This document shows, piece by piece, positions 13,155-24,566 of a stretch of 64,000 nucleotides of DNA. The notes beneath the pieces are model-generated. The model was not told the DNA's origin, searched no databases, and saw only the letters and a list, made by a program, of their open reading frames with translations. Source of the DNA: Pectinophora gossypiella (lineage: Eukaryota; Arthropoda; Insecta; Lepidoptera; Gelechiidae); NCBI RefSeq assembly GCF_024362695.1, contig NC_065404.1, forward strand, positions 13,866,604 to 13,930,603, written 5' to 3'. Position 1 is the first letter of the stretch. Each line of letters starts with the position of its first letter. Made by a program: the position numbers and the translations under genes.

Positions 13155-13305
13155 TTTATATCGTGGCAGACTTTGCTAACTGACATATCTGTATTTTTTG
13201 CTAAAGTGATTTGTGTCTTATTGACAATTGTAAAAAGTGCAAATTAGTTTCGCCAAAAATTGCAGATACATCATCAGTGACGATATTTTTCTACGTCTCT
13301 TAGGC
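13155..13305 (+). repeat. dispersed repeat of unknown class, copy 1
   Basis: GCAGACTTTGCTAACTGACA ... TTTCGCCAAAAATTGCAGAT is shared with 62706-62830 (GCTGACTTTGCTAACTGACG ... TTTCGCCAAAAGTTGCAGAT). No ends or coding capacity recognised. Confidence 0.6.
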
Positions 13306-16064
13306 TCTGACAACATCTCTCTTGTCAAAGAAACTGGAGTCCGGGAGTCGGGTCGCACCTTTCCCTCAAAAATGTGCGAAGGGAGCGATGGCTAGCTTTC
13401 GCGTCAACTCGTGATCGGGTGCTGTGTGTGTGGACAGGCCTACTTCTGTCAGGGAGCTCATAAAACAGTGTTCCTGTGAATAAGTCACATAAACTCTGCA
13501 TTCACCGTCTGCAATTGGCATACCATTGTATTTAAGTTTATATGTAGGTAATACAAACTGGATTTAAAAAGACGAAAGAAAATCATGAAACAGTAGGAGT
13601 AGGGGCCTGTGCTGGGAGGTTTTCTGGCCACGTCTTTCCCTCAGCGATACAGTTTCCGATGTGGTAGTAGTTTCAAAAAGCGCTAACTATGTAAGCCAAT
13701 TTTGAAGAATAAATATATTTTTGTTTTTTTTTTTTGCCTCAGCTCTTATACGCGTCGGATCTAGAGTTTTTACAAGTGCACTTACGTAGACACGAAGAAA
13801 ATACACAAAAAAGACAAGGAATCTATGACACATCGGTACCGTAAACATAAATAAAGAGGAAAGTAGTTCCAAATTGAAAAACAAAAAAGTAAGACATAAA
13901 CTACCCGTCGTCGTTGTATAACACTGCTGAATATAAAATTAACAAATCGCCATAATTTACATCGTAAATTATGCCTTAATAACATGGCAGGTTATCTCGA
14001 CCTAAGACATCTACTACTCACCAAGTTAAAGGAGTACTCACATAAACAAACTAGCAAGCCTTAAGTGTAGAATTATAAGATTCTTTTTCGGTTTTCTTTA
14101 AAGTTTGCCATCTGTAAGTGATAAGTTGGTTTGTCTGTTAGTAATAAAACAAAGGGAATGATACGTGCAAGTTAATTACGTTCAGAAATGTAATTAGGTC
14201 TAATCAAATAACGTAATCTTTTATACGTTTTTCTGTCTGCGCGAACGTTTTCATAGCGCGAATATTTTTTTTATGCTTTTAATATTTTTTTGAGCAATAA
14301 TTGAATCGTAAATTACTTTAGTACTGCAATTTAGTAATTAAAGAACTAAATATGATTGTCTGTAGTATAATTGTTGGTACCGCAATTATTTTATCGGATA
14401 ATTATGTAATAGAATGATAATGAACGAGTAATGGAGATATTTCCTTTTAAGCTTCTGTATAATATGTGGTAACTCGCCTGTGTCCATCATGATGGGAGAA
14501 CGTAATTCCTCGATCGACATCTTTCCGGGGATGGAAAGCAGCTGAACCTTTACTATAAAATAAGAGTAGAATAAGCATACAAATAAATAAGAGAACCTAA
14601 CCTTCTCCTAAAGCTTCTCCCTTTCGTCAACGATAACAAATATAAACACAAGGACAAAGAAAACAAAATGAAACATGAATCACTTATGTTATCTCATACA
14701 TTTTCACTATTAGTAATCGCCATTCTTCTCTCATTCCCGCCAAATCCTACAATACATACACACATACACACATCACATACATCATCATCAATACATTGAT
14801 GTATAAATGTTACTATTTCATTTTAATTCTATTTACAGCAATAATATACCATATATCGCCACCGACATGCAAAGAAGAAACAAAAATAATTTTGGCTAGG
14901 CTCTCCTTTACATAATTTATCAAACCGAAACCTACCGACAAACTAACGGAAAACAAATCACATAAATTATTATAAATCAAGAAACTAATCAAGAGCTAAT
15001 TCGAGTGCCGTAATAGAATAAAATAGATACATATGCCAGCAAAAACTAAGTAATGTAATGCCCCTCGGCGTGACCTGCGCAATTAAATAATTATCCGCAA
15101 TCGGTGCCCGTGCGCATCTGAACAGTGACTTGCTGCATTACTACGGAATAAAAACTCACTCGATACTCACTGGTGAAGAAATTAAAGAAAACTCTCGTAT
15201 AAGATTACAAAGTGTACGTAAAAGTTACCAAATATATGCTACTAGTCCGCCCAGAAAAACTACCCTAGAATAGAAACGAAAATGAATAAGGATTCGCACA
15301 AGAGCGCTAGGACGCCCTTTTAGTGATTGTGTGTTCGTTAGCTTTATGTCAAACCCATAATGTACATTTTCTCTACTATCGTTGTCTACAAAGATAAAAA
15401 ACTCTTTAGGTGGGTCCTCAGATAAAATATCCCCACGAAATTAAAACGAGGCAGAAATCAAAAGCAGATCTTTGCCTGGGATGATATTTACTACTTTGCG
15501 GAACAAATGGGAAGCGCTAAGGGGCCCTTCGGTGAATTTTCCAAAGGGTGTAATTTCAATAGAACCCAAAGAAACAGAATTGAATTAAATATTCTACGCT
15601 ACTGCCATTACGAATGCAATATCGCGAACGAAATCAAACTCTAATTATATGTAATTAAAGGATAAATTGCTTGACGTTATCTGATGGGAATTACAAAGTC
15701 AATTACAATGCTAAAATAATTACATCATAGATTAGTAATAGAGACGGAATAATACATTAAAATGGAACCTTATCTTCATTTATGTGAATGATAATAATAA
15801 TTGTATGTGTCAATTTTGTAGATTTTCACAGACAAACAGACAAGAATCACTGCTATAATAATGTCAAATAAAAATAAATTATAAAATAAAAATAAAGCTC
15901 ATTTTTTTTGACGACTTATTTACGAATTTAAATAAAAAATTACGTAACTATGAGTATGACGTTTGGCCACGTTTATTGATGACGTCACCGTTTTGTATCC
16001 TCATACAAACGCCTCATATCGTAATCGTTTTGACGTTTCGAATTAAGTACTTATGTCATTTATT
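13306..16064. other. AT-rich non-coding DNA
   Basis: Mostly featureless. CpG- and homeodomain-word-bearing patches at about 15050-15150 and 15480-15730 (AATTAAATAATTA, GAATTGAATTA) could be regulatory. Short low-complexity ACACACAT runs near 14755. Confidence 0.45.
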
Positions 16065-16350
16065 GACCTCCTGTGGTCCAGTGGTTGAGTGCTCACGATC
16101 CCGGAGGTTCCGGGTTCGATTCCTGGTGGAGACAAATCACAAAAATCACTTTGTGATCCCTGGTTTGGTTAGGACATTACAGGCTGATCACCTAATTGTC
16201 CAAAAAGTTGGTTCCGGTTACTACTTACTAATGTAAGTACGTATTCGTTACATGAGTATGTCAGGGGCCTATGGCGGCTTAATAATAACCCTGACACCAG
16301 GGATGATGGGGTTGGTAATCACCTCACAACCCATACGATAGAAGAAGAAG
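16065..16350 (+). mobile_element. tRNA-headed SINE, type 1
   Basis: The head TGTGGTCCAGTGGTTGAGTG and B box GGTTCGATTCC are followed by the same body as 51612-51936. The tail is CGATAGAAGAAGAAG. Nearly full length with a small internal deletion. Confidence 0.88.
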
Positions 16351-16738
16351 ATTGACTAGGTTGTCATCTAACCTACATGATAAAATTATCGATCGACGTA
16401 ATAAATGTAAGTACTTAAATAAATAATACGGTACATCATCCACATTGTACAAATTAGTATTAAATTATTATTATTTATTATTATTATTAAATTATTATTT
16501 AATATTATTTGTGGCCAGTTGTACAAATTCACATTCCATGACGTCATGCAAATTATCTACGGAAATACATTAATATCGGTAATTGTATCATAAATCTGAA
16601 TCACTGAGTTATTCGTAAAAATACAGACGTGAATAATATTGACAAATATGATAAGATACTTGGTACCTATTTCGCCGAAGACAATTAGCCGCCGCTGTTA
16701 CAAAAGTTTGACACACTATTTTCCTTATACTGCTGCTG

Positions 16739-16858
16739 TGAGTATTGCGGGGCGGAACGCAAGAGGGAAACCACTGCCCTATTTTTCCCTAAGAAAGTAG
16801 CATGGAGAATGCTGCACCGACAAGAGCGTGGCTCTTAAATTGATGATGATGATGATTT
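16739..16858 (+). mobile_element. LINE 3' end with TGATGAT tail
   Basis: GGGCGGAACGCAAGAGGG, TGCACCGACAAGAGCGTGGC and TTAAATTGATGATGATGATG show the 3' terminus and tail of the LINE family whose other fragments lie at 10, 12, 34, 39 and 46 kb. Confidence 0.75.
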
Positions 16859-16950
16859 TCCTTATATCATGTTATCAACTAACATGTTGTATAATAACAT
16901 GGCATAACGCCCCCCGTGGCATAGTTGTACCTATTATTCCTTATTCTATC

Positions 16951-17352
16951 TCTTCTATCGTGTGGGTTGTGGAGTACCAACCTCATCAACCCTGGTGTCA
17001 GGGTCACTACTAAGCCGCCAAAGGCCCCTAACGGCTCACGTAACGACTACTTCCTTACATCAGTAATCGAAGTTCGGTTTTGCTAGTCATATTAGAGCCT
17101 ATCATAACATCGACCTGGGATAGACATTTAGGAGTCGCCGTCGCCGGACACGGCTTGGATGAGGATGATGACATCAGTAAGTAGTAACTGGGACCAACGG
17201 CTTAACGTGCGTTCCGAAGCACAGATCATCTTACTTTCGGACAATCTGGTGATCAGCCAGTAATGTCCTAACCAAACTAGGGACCACAAAGTGATTTTTG
17301 TTATATGTCCCCACCGGGATTCGACCCCGGGGCCTCTGGATCGTGAGTCCAA
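16951..17352 (-). mobile_element. tRNA-headed SINE, type 1, interrupted
   Basis: The tail TCTTCTATCGTGTGGGTTGT, body and B-box complement (GGGATTCGACCCC) are all present. The element is split by a 104-bp insertion at 17067-17170 with a 10-bp duplication. Confidence 0.88.
17067..17170 (+). mobile_element. truncated retroelement nested in a SINE
   Basis: It is flanked by ACATCAGTAA at 17057-17066 and 17171-17180. It ends in GGATGAGGATGATG, a GATG-type tail, preceded by GTCGCCGTCGCCGGACACGG. Read as the 3' end of a non-LTR retrotransposon, truncated at its 5' end. Confidence 0.8.
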
Positions 17353-17411
17353 CATGTTAACATGTTGCATGATAACTTCTCCCGTGGCCTAGTAGTATTA
17401 TTCCTTATTCT

Positions 17412-17590
17412 ATGGTATAATGGTAAAAGCTTTGGTCTCTCGCTTGCAGGTCCCGGGTTCGATTCCCGATCAGGATGAGGAAAATCACTTCTTAATCATT
17501 GTCACTGTCATTTGTCATAATCCTTTGCCACTTGGCTAAGGCCCCAGATTGTAATCAATTTTAAACCTTCTACTAATAAGAATAAACGAC
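17412..17590 (+). mobile_element. tRNA-headed SINE of another type
   Basis: The head TGGTATAATGGTAAAAGCTT and B box GGTTCGATTCC are tRNA-like, but the 3' part (CTGTCATTTGTCATAATCCT ... CTACTAATAAGAATAAACG) is unlike SINE types 1-3. A genuine tRNA gene is rejected because the 3' acceptor strand does not pair. Confidence 0.55.
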
Positions 17591-18270
17591 TAATAAACTA
17601 TATCCACCAATCGTACAAAATAATACCTATTATTTAAAGAATTTAGTTAATATTATTAGCTATTTACGCGTGAGATTTTTCTCATGATTATTCAACCAAA
17701 TTACAAAGCACATCTACATAATAACTTTGTCAACATAACTAAATATTAAAATGGTCATCTTGTCATCACACAGTAGTTTGTCGAGGTTATCATTAAAATA
17801 ATATTTCCTGTATTTATATATATTTACACTTCTTTATCGCCTGAAATCATCATTCGTGTTGTGATGAATATAATTTATTATAATTCATATTTTCCCACGA
17901 GACATCATAATCATAGCAAGTACATTAAAATCGATTTACTACTTTTTGCATTATTAATGAAATAATACCGTACACAAGTTTTCTCATTTGAATGAAGATT
18001 TATACATATGAAAGTATGAGAGAGTTTTTCTTTACTTTTTCTATTCATTAGTCATTTTGAATTATCTGTCTTTCTACGCAATATATGGTTGGGTCCCACG
18101 CTTTGAAACCATTTAGGGCAATAACAATCGTATAGTTGTTTCTATCATTCTCATTCTTACATAGAAACTTTTTTTAAAAGCTATCTGAACTATCTACACT
18201 ATATACTTGGATTCAAACAAAAATAATTTATCTCAAGCACTTAGGCTTGTATTAATAAACAAATCTCAGC
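17591..18270. other. AT-rich non-coding DNA
   Basis: Nothing recognised. Confidence 0.5.
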
Positions 18271-18356
18271 TTCGAGACTGCCCTCAAGATCATGTCAATG
18301 TGACAGTTCTTATATAAAAACAGGGACTTGAGCATGATCTTGAAGGCAGTCTCAGC
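18271..18356. repeat. hairpin-forming inverted repeat
   Basis: Left GAGACTGCCCTCAAGATCAT then GTCAA; right TTGAGCATGATCTTGAAGGC then AGTCTC. A stem of about 25 bp with few mismatches and a loop of about 35 bases. A LINE-tail-like segment follows at 18360. Confidence 0.75.
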
Positions 18357-18924
18357 TAAAGCAATAAGGCCGCATGTTGTGCTTTTCTGTATATGCTGTC
18401 CTTATCTCTGTATTCTGTGTCTATTGTGCTCAATAAAGTATTTTATCTATCTATCTAAAATTAGTTTATTAATATCACCCTTAAAGACCAATTTTATCAA
18501 TGGAGATCTTGTCAATCTAAATCATAATCACAATTATCATCTAATCCACTTATAGACATGCTGATTGAATACCCATTGATTTAATAATGAACTAATTAAG
18601 CATACTTACAAAGCGGTCTGTTATCAATATTTATCACTGATAGTGTATTACTGCAGTATTAATCATAGTCCGTATCAAAGTCGTGACGCGAATAACAAAC
18701 AAAACATTTAGTAGCTGTGAGAATGAATGGTAACATTGTTCTTGTAATACAAATACGATTTTAGGGCTCCGCGTTAAAGAAAGGAAACCCGATAAGCTAT
18801 GTTTTAGTACGGTGAATGAAACCTATAATCGATAAAGACGCCTTATATTGAACCATGTAAGCGCCTATTTGAAAAACCACATTTGGATGTGATTTTTGGT
18901 AAGAAAACTTCGTTTTAAGTTTAC

Positions 18925-19069
18925 GCGGTTATTATCATAATTAAAACACATAATAACGGGTTCTTACCGCGTTTAAAATAGTGAGTAGTGTAGTAGAGTA
19001 TACAATATCGGGAGTCTCATATCCCTATTTTAAACCCGGTAAGAACCCGTTATTATGTGTTTTAATTAA
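18925..19069. mobile_element. MITE family D, copy 1
   Basis: The inverted repeats AATTAAAACACATAATAACG / GGGTTCTTACCGCG recur at both ends around a centre containing ATATCGGGAGTCTCATA. A second copy at 60949-61141 shares termini and centre. Confidence 0.8.
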
Positions 19070-20094
19070 CAAAACTTCGTATTAGATAGGTAAGCTAGTC
19101 TCAAGCCACGTAAAAATGATGGTCTCAATTTTTACCCGAATTGTAATTGAGATTTTGATAAAGAATATTTTTATCCACGAAATGCTAAATGAAACAAAAA
19201 CTTTAAATAGACAAAATTCTTAAAAATTTAGTATAAAATCAACATACAATAATTAACATACTAATATGAAATGACATAACATAATAACATTATATCACAG
19301 GTCACAATTTTACATACGGAACCCACCACCAAAAATCGTAAACAAAACTCTATGTTTACCAGTAATGAATATAATCCAATTTCGCGATACGATCAAGTTG
19401 GAAAGGAAGTTGCATTATCTTCAGTCAGTCATTATCGCCGGTTTGTAATTACTGATAGCTGCGCCCGCGCCGTGTTGGACCATTCATAGGCCGACCTCCG
19501 GGCCTGACTGGTGTGATTGTGTGCAATTTCTTTGATCTATGGGTGTGTGTGATAGTGAGTATATGTTTTGACTATATTTTACTATTACATATGTAAATAG
19601 CATGCTGAATGAAATAGGAAATACGTCACACGTGACGAATGTCATATACGAGTGGGCCTGTTCACACTAGCGATGTTTCAGCGATTTTACCCACGACATT
19701 GCGGCGTGGACGCGACGACATCGCCACGATATCGCTGTGTGCTCGCGGTGAGCGATTATTTTTAGTAGCAAACTACCCACATTTCGCTACCGTTCTGCAG
19801 TCTTTTATTTACTTATGCGTAAGTAACTCTTGTCGGTGTGTGACATTTTCATTCCTAAACAGCTAGGCAGCTTTGGGTGAACTTGGCGTCATAATTACTA
19901 TTCAGCCGCCAAGCTCTTAAATGAAGAAATAGACTTCATGTTGTAGGTAAACAAACTGTTATTTACCTGTTCACCAACCCGCACTGCAGCAGCGTGGTGG
20001 AGTATGCTCCATACTCAGTAGTGGGATACTTATAGGCTGTTTATGTACTTATTTAATCTGTTGTTACAAAGTTCCTTAGGATAAGTGAGTGCGT
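19070..20094. other. non-coding DNA with a GC-richer patch
   Basis: At 19430-19545 the sequence is GC-richer (GCTGCGCCCGCGCCGTG, CCGACCTCCGGGCCTGAC) and ends in ATGG/GTGTGT. It could hold an enhancer or an unrecognised 5' exon, but I cannot support an exon. Confidence 0.4.
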
Positions 20095-20265
20095 ACTGAT
20101 AGGGAGTGGAATTCTCTGTCTTCTGTATTTCCGAATGCATATAACCCGGGTGCTTTCAAGGCCAGAGTGAACATACACCTTCTGGGCGAGCTCGCTCCAT
20201 CTTAGGCCTCGTCAATGCCTTCGGGCAAGTCTGAGGCCAAACATACCCATCAATTGTAAAAAAGT
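20095..20265 (+). mobile_element. LINE 3' terminal fragment (second family)
   Basis: It encodes a short reverse-transcriptase C-terminal tail (FKARVNIHLL) ending at TAG near 20201, then GCCTCGTCAATGCCTTCGGG. It is nearly the same as 49455-49620. Confidence 0.75.
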
Positions 20266-20354
20266 GAGTATATAATAGATCTCAATTAAAGATTGAACGT
20301 TTGTTATGTAATTTAATTCAACCTTAAACATGTTACATTGTTGTTCTTAGGAAT

Positions 20355-20535
20355 AAACATAACATAACATAACATAAACTCACGCCCGTAATCCCAAATG
20401 GGGTGGGCAGAGCCACAAGTAATCAAAGACAACTTGCAGCCACTGTTGATACGAAGTCCTAAGATGGATATGATGAACCTTATGGTGATAAGGGATCAGC
20501 CTATCGCCCATAACATTAGTCCATTAGTTCTTAGG
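20355..20535 (-). mobile_element. family-4 retroelement fragment
   Basis: It starts ACATAAACTCACGCC and continues through GGGGTGGGCAGAGCCACAAG and GGATATGATGAACCTTATGG, the reverse complement of the insert at 26666-26958. An ACATA run precedes it as the tail. Confidence 0.75.
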
Positions 20536-20655
20536 AATAATGTTACTAATTATCACGTAATACCAAATTAATGTTCGTTATACATACATAAATTACTGTA
20601 TACATAATATTATATGGTTCGTATTATGATGGTAGGTACTGTAAAGCATTTGAAG

Positions 20656-20856
20656 TCTTATCGTGTGAGTTATGAGACCAATGACCGACCTGATCCACCT
20701 GACCTGATTCTCAACCCTGGTGTCAGGGTTACTATTGACCCGCAACTTCCCCGTCATGACTCATGTAACGATTACATACAGGGGCCTCTGGCGGCTCGAT
20801 AATAACCCTGATACCGGGGTTGGTATCCCACCTTACAACCCACACGATAAGAAGAA
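20656..20856. mobile_element. two SINE type-1 tails in inverted orientation
   Basis: 20656-20777 is the minus-strand tail (ATCGTGTGAGTTATGAGACC ... TCATGTAACGATTACAT); 20778-20856 is a plus-strand tail (AGGGGCCTCTGGCGGCTCGA ... GATAAGAAGAAGAA). Together they form an imperfect palindrome of about 200 bp. Confidence 0.75.
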
Positions 20857-20919
20857 GAATTAAAAAAAATATAATAACAATGGTGTCACACCACGTTGGC
20901 TTCGGCCCCACCCCTGCCT

Positions 20920-21295
20920 TCCAAAAGTCCGGGACTTTATAGGCCCGAGATATGGAAACGGCGTTAATAAAAAATTGATAGATTTCAAGTAAGTAACAGT
21001 ATTTATCTCCACCCCCGCTATATACCCAGAAAATAATTATTAATCTAGCATAGAATTAAAAAAATTAAAAAAAAATACATTTAATGTTATTTGTTTGTTT
21101 GTTTGTTGAAAGTCCCGGCCCGAGGAAACGACAGTATTAATAAATTGATATATTTCAAGAAACAACAATGTGTCTCCGCTCCAGTTTTATATCCAGAAAA
21201 AAAATATTGATTGTGTATTGAGCATATTGTAGATTGTATAGAGATGCATTGAACAATCTAGCATAGAATAAATAAAAAGATGTTATTTGTGACAA
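20920..21295. repeat. diverged tandem duplication (about 180-bp unit)
   Basis: AAGTCCGGGAC ... GGAAACGGCGTTAATAAAAA ... TTGATAGATTTCAAG ... ATACCCAGAAAATAA ... TCTAGCATAGAAT is repeated as AAGTCCCGGCC ... GGAAACGACAGTATTAATAA ... TTGATATATTTCAAG ... ATATCCAGAAAAAAA ... TCTAGCATAGAAT. The copies are separated by a GTTT run. Confidence 0.7.
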
Positions 21296-21620
21296 AATAA
21301 TCAAAAATCTCTTTTTTTTTTTTCTTGTCTGTAACTTTGCATGTGTAGAGTGTAGCTTGTAAGTTGTCCATAAATAAATAAAATAAAATAATGTATAGTG
21401 AGGACACCCTTAAATTTAAAAAAAATAAAAAGCGTATTAAATCGTTTCATGCGAATTGACGGATCATGACATCAAAAGGGAAAATCCCACGTTACGTCTA
21501 TTTTATCCAAGTGGTAATTAGAACCAATTAATTTATGACTTTTACTGTCGAAGCATGCTAGGGTTACGCTGATAATCTCTAACACATTCAATACACTAAT
21601 TCAAATTGAAGAAACCTTCA

Positions 21621-21900
21621 TACATAACCAGCCTATATACGTCCCGCTGCTGGGCACAGGCCTCCCCTCAATCAACCGGAAGGGATATGGAGCATACTCC
21701 ACCACGCTGCTCCAATGCGGGTTGGTGGAGGTGTTTTTTACGGCTAATAGCCGGGACCAACGGCTTAACGTGCCCTCCGAAGCACGGAATCATCTTACTT
21801 TTCCGGACAATCAGGTGATTCAAGCCTGAAAACTCTTTACTAAACAAAGGACAGTCTCACAAAATGATTTTGACAATGTCTCCATCGGGAATCGAACCCG
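21621..21900 (-). mobile_element. 5'-truncated SINE, type 2
   Basis: It is flanked by GAAGAAACCTTCA at 21608-21620 and 21901-21913 (13 bp, identical). On its own strand it starts at the B box and runs to the CATA tail. The perfect duplication suggests a fairly recent insertion. Confidence 0.9.
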
Positions 21901-23569
21901 GAAGAAACCTTCAAACCTTGCCAAATATGTTGTAACATTTTCTTATAATATTGAACGCATTGCCGAATAAATGTATTTTTTCTTTCTTACGCATGCAATT
22001 AAATTAAATAGTCTCTAATTACTTGTGGCTCTGCCCACCCCATTAAGAATTACGGACTTGATTTCATGTGTGTAATAAAATAATTACACCCATTTCCAAA
22101 ATCATTAGTCTTCCTCACACCCAAGGCAATCCAAGCTACATTGAATACGTTGCACCTCACATAATTCCTTTAATCATCAGTATAACAAGTTTCACGCGAG
22201 TTCAACTTATGTCTTATTTTCTCGAAACGTGCATAATGGCCGACCAATTAAGGGCATAACACCACAATCACGAGTAATCAGGATAATAGCATTAACTTAT
22301 TAAACGACAATTGATTACAAGAAACTGAGGTTGGAATTACCATTGTAATAGTTACAAATCACGAGAGATTTTTTTATGCGTAATTGCAAGTTGAAAGCAA
22401 ACATGCGCATAGATCGGGGATCAAATATATTTATTTATTTATTCAATCTTACAACTCTTCATATGGGATTAAGCTTGTCGATTACTTTGTAGATCAATGT
22501 TTCCCAATTCGGGTTCCGCGGAATTTAGGCGTCGCAAAGTCACCGCTTCCGAAATTATCTACTTATAAAAAGAAAGAGAGAAGAGAAAGGTTCCGCTAAA
22601 TTATCTACTTACTTATTTTTAACAAATACAAAATAAGTAGATACTTTTGTACACACACAAGAAACATAAATTCACGCCTTTTCACCACTGGAGTAAGCTT
22701 TTATTTGTAAGTATTAGTAATGGGTTTCCATAGAATACTAAATATGTTGTGAAGATTCCGTTATCTCAAAAAAATATATGTTCTCTCTCTTTCTCTATGT
22801 CTTTTTTTTGCATCTTTATGTTAACTTCTGATATCTTACACACCATGGAAGACACCTTTTCTCCGTGTCTTCACTATTCTCCCCTATTTTTTTTCCTGGA
22901 CCTATTTCTGCAGCGGAATCCTTGAGTCCGGGGGCATTCTCAGGAAAGTTCTCCTAAATACAGCCCCACAACCCATATTTTGTCCTGCTACGCTAAGTAA
23001 CTAATTCTATCATATCCATTCTATAGTGGTACACACACAGTGTTAAGTACATAGAACATATCGTCACTGATAAGGCAAAATTACATAAGCGCCAAAATAT
23101 CCTAAAATAGTAGTCTATCTTATGATATCTATTGCTAGACATAGAAATTGAAAAACTTGAAAAACTTACGTTGACGTCGTCTAAATTAGATAAATGGGTA
23201 AAAAGTTATGACAAAAAACTAATAAAATACTTTAAACGGCTTTTTCTTGAAATGGCATTTAGGCTTTTCAGTGACGATATGAAATAAGTATCTACATCAC
23301 GGCAGTAGACAAGATTTAATGTTTTATTAACTTTCACTCACTAATCATTATCTTTATTCAAGCTACGATAAACTTGATTACAAGCCAATGCATATTATAG
23401 CATATTGTCATAAAAAAATCTATTTGTAAGCCTATAGTTATTAAGTACGCCATGTAAACAAGACTAAACAAAGGTTGCTAAGCACAGACCTAGGTACAAA
23501 AACATACATTAGAATGTGCTAATTCAATCAAACTGTTATTTACTATTCATCGCGTCGCCTTCGACACGC

Positions 23570-23720
23570 TACTACTTCCCTCGACACCAGCCATTAATGT
23601 TTAGCGAGCAAATTGATTCCATTAAATTGATTCTACCAATTATAGCCGCACCAATTAATTCAATTAAATTGGATATTATGCGTACTTTGTAACGTCCACG
23701 TGTTGAAGTTTCTCACGACG
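23570..23720. promoter_or_regulatory. candidate homeodomain-responsive cis element upstream of aristaless
   Basis: It is a cluster of ATTA/AATT homeodomain core words. At 23656-23666 it contains TAATTCAATTA, whose reverse complement is TAATTGAATTA: two inverted TAAT half-sites with 3-base spacing. This is the P3 palindrome known to be bound by paired-class Q50 homeodomain dimers, the class Aristaless belongs to. It lies about 2.5 kb upstream of the start codon, between repeats. Regulatory function is inference only. Confidence 0.3.
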
Positions 23721-24418
23721 ATCTCGATGAAGGACTGCGGATGTTGGCAATCTGTTATTTAATTTAGTAGAGCGGTAGTGCAGGTGAAAATGTTTTCGGC
23801 TGGCGTTCCTCAAGAGGTGCGGATTTGCTAAAATTAATGTGAGGTTTATGATTGAAGAACTTGCTGCAGTCTGTCCAAAACACTATATTTTAAAGCTATC
23901 TCAAATGGCATTCACTACTTACCCGGACAAGTGGAGAGTTTTAAGGCTGGAGTGTCTTATAAAAGTTAGATGTCGTCAAATGTGAAACAATAGGGTTTTG
24001 ACGGTCTTTTTACCGACTTTTTTCCGTTTTTTTTTTCTTTTCATCGGGCTACCTACCTACTCACGTGAACATGCTAAAGATTTATCTGAAATCCGTTTTT
24101 CAATGTCTCATCTAACCCCAGAAATATTAATAGTTAAAGTCAGTGGTGGGAGAATGCTTCGTCCTGTTTGAGCATTTGAAGGTAGCTGATTGTAGCTTGT
24201 ATGGCACTAGGAATATGTGACGTCACTCGTTCTTATTGCCATTTCTTTCTAAATGCTTGGATCAGATAGCTATTTCTTTCTAACTGCTTGATTTCGGATA
24301 GCTATAACTATTACATTTTTCAACGAATTTCGTCTCTGTTTTCATATTCGCCTATCAATTTATGACTATTTTGGAACTATAATGAAAAATGTACAGTTTC
24401 TTATAAGTAGGTAGGTAG

Positions 24419-24566
24419 GTACGGTCACGAGCATTAATATGTATACACTTTGGTACCATGTCACATTAACTTTTTTGACAAATTGAACTGTAAGTCTCAC
24501 TAAATGTCAAATATGTTAGTGCGACAGAGTCCTAAAGTGGGTACATTATATTGCTCATGACTGTAC
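24419..24566. mobile_element. MITE family B, copy 2 (148 bp)
   Basis: It is an intact copy nearly identical to 9398-9620 minus its insert: GTACGGTCACGAGCATTAAT at the left and CTCATGACTGTAC at the right. It follows a short GTAG repeat. Confidence 0.88.

Noticed and set aside
19430..19545. Candidate 5' exon of aristaless ending ATGG/GTGTGT
   Set aside because: It would supply a methionine in the right phase, but nothing else supports it; a chance match is likely.
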